A stretch of 51,619 nt of DNA from Succinatimonas sp. CAG:777 (GTDB lineage: Bacteria > Pseudomonadota > Gammaproteobacteria > Enterobacterales > Succinivibrionaceae). Under the pieces are notes generated by a model. It was not told where the DNA came from. It saw only the letters and a program-made list of their open reading frames with translations, and made no database searches. The stretch is from contig HF987922.1 of assembly GCA_000431835.1 (NCBI GenBank), forward strand, positions 1-51,619, written 5' to 3'. Numbering within the stretch: position 1 is the stretch's first letter; each line of letters starts with the position of its first letter. Made by a program: the position numbers and the translations under genes. Shown here piece after piece: positions 50,695 through 51,619 of this stretch.

Positions 50695-50865
50695 ATGGCT
50701 AAGAAAGGCGGTCGTGAAAAGATCCGTTTAAATTCAACAGCAGGTACTGGTCACTTCTACACAACTGATAAGAATCGTCGTACAACTCCAGGTAAGATGG
50801 AGATGATGAAGTACGATCCAGTTGTTCGCCAGCACGTACTGTACAAAGAAGGCAAGATTAAGTAA
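50695..50865 (+). CDS. rpmG: 50S ribosomal protein L33
   Basis: A 56-codon gene following rpmB after AAAGGAG. The product begins MAKKGGREKIRLNSTA and contains HFYTTDKNRRTTPGKMEM and DPVVRQHVLYKE, typical of L33. It has no cysteines, so it is the zinc-free (C-) paralogue. It ends at the TAA at 50863-50865. Confidence 0.97.
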   Translation: MAKKGGREKIRLNSTAGTGHFYTTDKNRRTTPGKMEMMKYDPVVRQHVLYKEGKIK

Positions 50866-51245
50866 TTAATTCTTGAATGAACTTTTGCAAAAGTTTATTT
50901 AAGCCTCAGCTTCGGCTGGGGCTTTTTGTTTCCTCGCATACTTCAAAAATCCTTCCTAACTACTTAATTCTATTTTAAATTTTTTTAGTTGCGATTTTTA
51001 TGCACTCTTTTTATGAGTTTAAAATTTCTAACTTTAAGCTAAGTAATTAATATGTATAATGTGTCTGGTTTTGTATTAATCACTTTGTTGAACAAAATTT
51101 TCATATTCTAAGAAAATAAGTTACTACAAAAAATTTAAAGTGATAAAATTGATATAAAAGCTGTTTGATAAGAAAATTATTAACAGTTTTCTTTCAAACT
51201 TAAAATAATTAATTTTTTTATTCGAGAGTATTCGAAAGGAAAAGA
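50866..51245. other. Intergenic region rpmG / ompA-like
   Basis: A 380-base AT-rich gap. The first 60 bases hold the rpmBG terminator. A TATAAT at 51055-51060 could start the porin transcript, which would give a leader of about 180 bases, a length common for outer-membrane protein mRNAs controlled by small RNAs. Its -35 is weak. Confidence 0.5.
50902..50927 (+). terminator. Terminator of rpmB-rpmG
   Basis: A 9-bp stem AGCCTCAGC/GCTGGGGCT, closed by a UUCG tetraloop, is followed by TTTTT. It lies 36 bases past rpmG. Confidence 0.92.
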
Positions 51246-51619
51246 TGATGAAAACTAAGTTATTAGCTTTAGCTGTTTCAGCAGCAGTTGTTTCATTCTC
51301 AGCAAATGCAGCTGTTGAAGATACATGGTCATTAGGTGCTTCTGCAGGTTGGAGCCACGTTTTTGACAGTGGTTTAGGCAACTCTTATGACGGTGTTAAT
51401 ACTGAAGTTTCAGACAAGAATGGTTATGGCTTCAAGTTAAACGGAGAGTACAACTTCACTGATTGGTTCGCTTTAGGTTTAGGTTATGACTACTTAAACG
51501 GTTCAAAGATCAAGGCTTCTAATTTTGCACACTTCTATTCAGAAGATGCTAAGCTTCATTCAAATACAATTTCAGCTTACGGTCGTTTCGCTTTACCTTT
51601 AGATACTAATGGTTCAGAC
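51246..51619 (+). CDS. OmpA-like outer membrane beta-barrel protein (partial, 3' cut by window)
   Basis: The gene runs off the window end after 124 codons, with no stop. The N-terminus is a signal peptide (MMKTKLLALAVSAAVVSFSANA), then alternating beta-strand segments resembling the OmpA barrel: SLGASAGWSHVFD, YGFKLNGEYNFTDWFALGLGYDYL and ISAYGRFALPLD. AAGGA precedes two consecutive ATGs (51246 and 51249). OmpA barrels anchor the outer membrane; whether the C-terminal peptidoglycan domain follows is not visible. Strong codon bias suggests an abundant protein. Confidence 0.82.

Noticed and set aside
1..51619. CRISPR array, rRNA or intact insertion sequence
   Set aside because: No regularly spaced repeats, rRNA signatures or transposase with terminal inverted repeats were seen.

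Overview
The window looks like 51.6 kb of chromosome from an AT-rich, anaerobic gammaproteobacterium, most plausibly a relative of the Succinivibrionaceae (Succinivibrio, Anaerobiospirillum, Succinatimonas). That placement is inferred from the two-gene glycyl-tRNA synthetase, an Hsp33/Hsp15/NudE group, a Haemophilus-style Kdo-phosphate LPS core set, a strongly codon-biased ATP-type PEP carboxykinase typical of succinate fermenters, FNR- and CRP-like sites and many TTA leucine codons. It is not proved.

Left end (1-1750): a gene-poor stretch with three strong parS-like palindromes and one degenerate one, so it probably lies near the replication origin. It also holds the decayed remains of small accessory genes and a 16-bp direct repeat. 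From 1.7 to 26 kb the genes are mostly housekeeping: glyQS, tusA, tRNA-Thr(UGU), mutM, coaD; the LPS inner-core genes opsX, kdkA, waaA, waaF and hldD; glpG, gpmI, yibN-secB-gpsA, nfuA, pckA, greB, a bioH-like hydrolase, ribB and pdxJ.

The most interesting part is 24.0-40.7 kb, a sugar catabolic island best read as a D-apiose locus. A ribokinase/ribose-pyranase pair and an AraC-type regulator come first. A tight operon follows: periplasmic sugar-binding protein, DUF2291 protein, sugar ABC ATPase and permease, a free-standing EIIA-Glc-like phosphocarrier, an L-fucose-isomerase-like enzyme, a split transketolase (AptA/AptB type) and an FGGY ketose kinase. This matches the non-oxidative route apiose -> apulose -> apulose 4-phosphate -> xylulose 5-phosphate + DHAP. 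After a terminator come a ROK-type regulator, a GPH-family cation:sugar symporter and a signal-peptide-less GH140/DUF4038 glycosidase, the family that contains the rhamnogalacturonan-II apiosidase. The inferred model is that free apiose enters through the ABC transporter, while an apiose-containing disaccharide enters through the symporter and is cut in the cytoplasm. CRP-like sites precede all three transcription units.

The right part returns to core genes: an FSR-type efflux transporter, hslO-hslR, nudE, argF-argG-argH, a NifI1-like P-II protein beside the arginine genes, dut-coaBC, rpmB-rpmG, and the start of an OmpA-like porin cut by the window end. No CRISPR array, rRNA or intact insertion sequence was seen.
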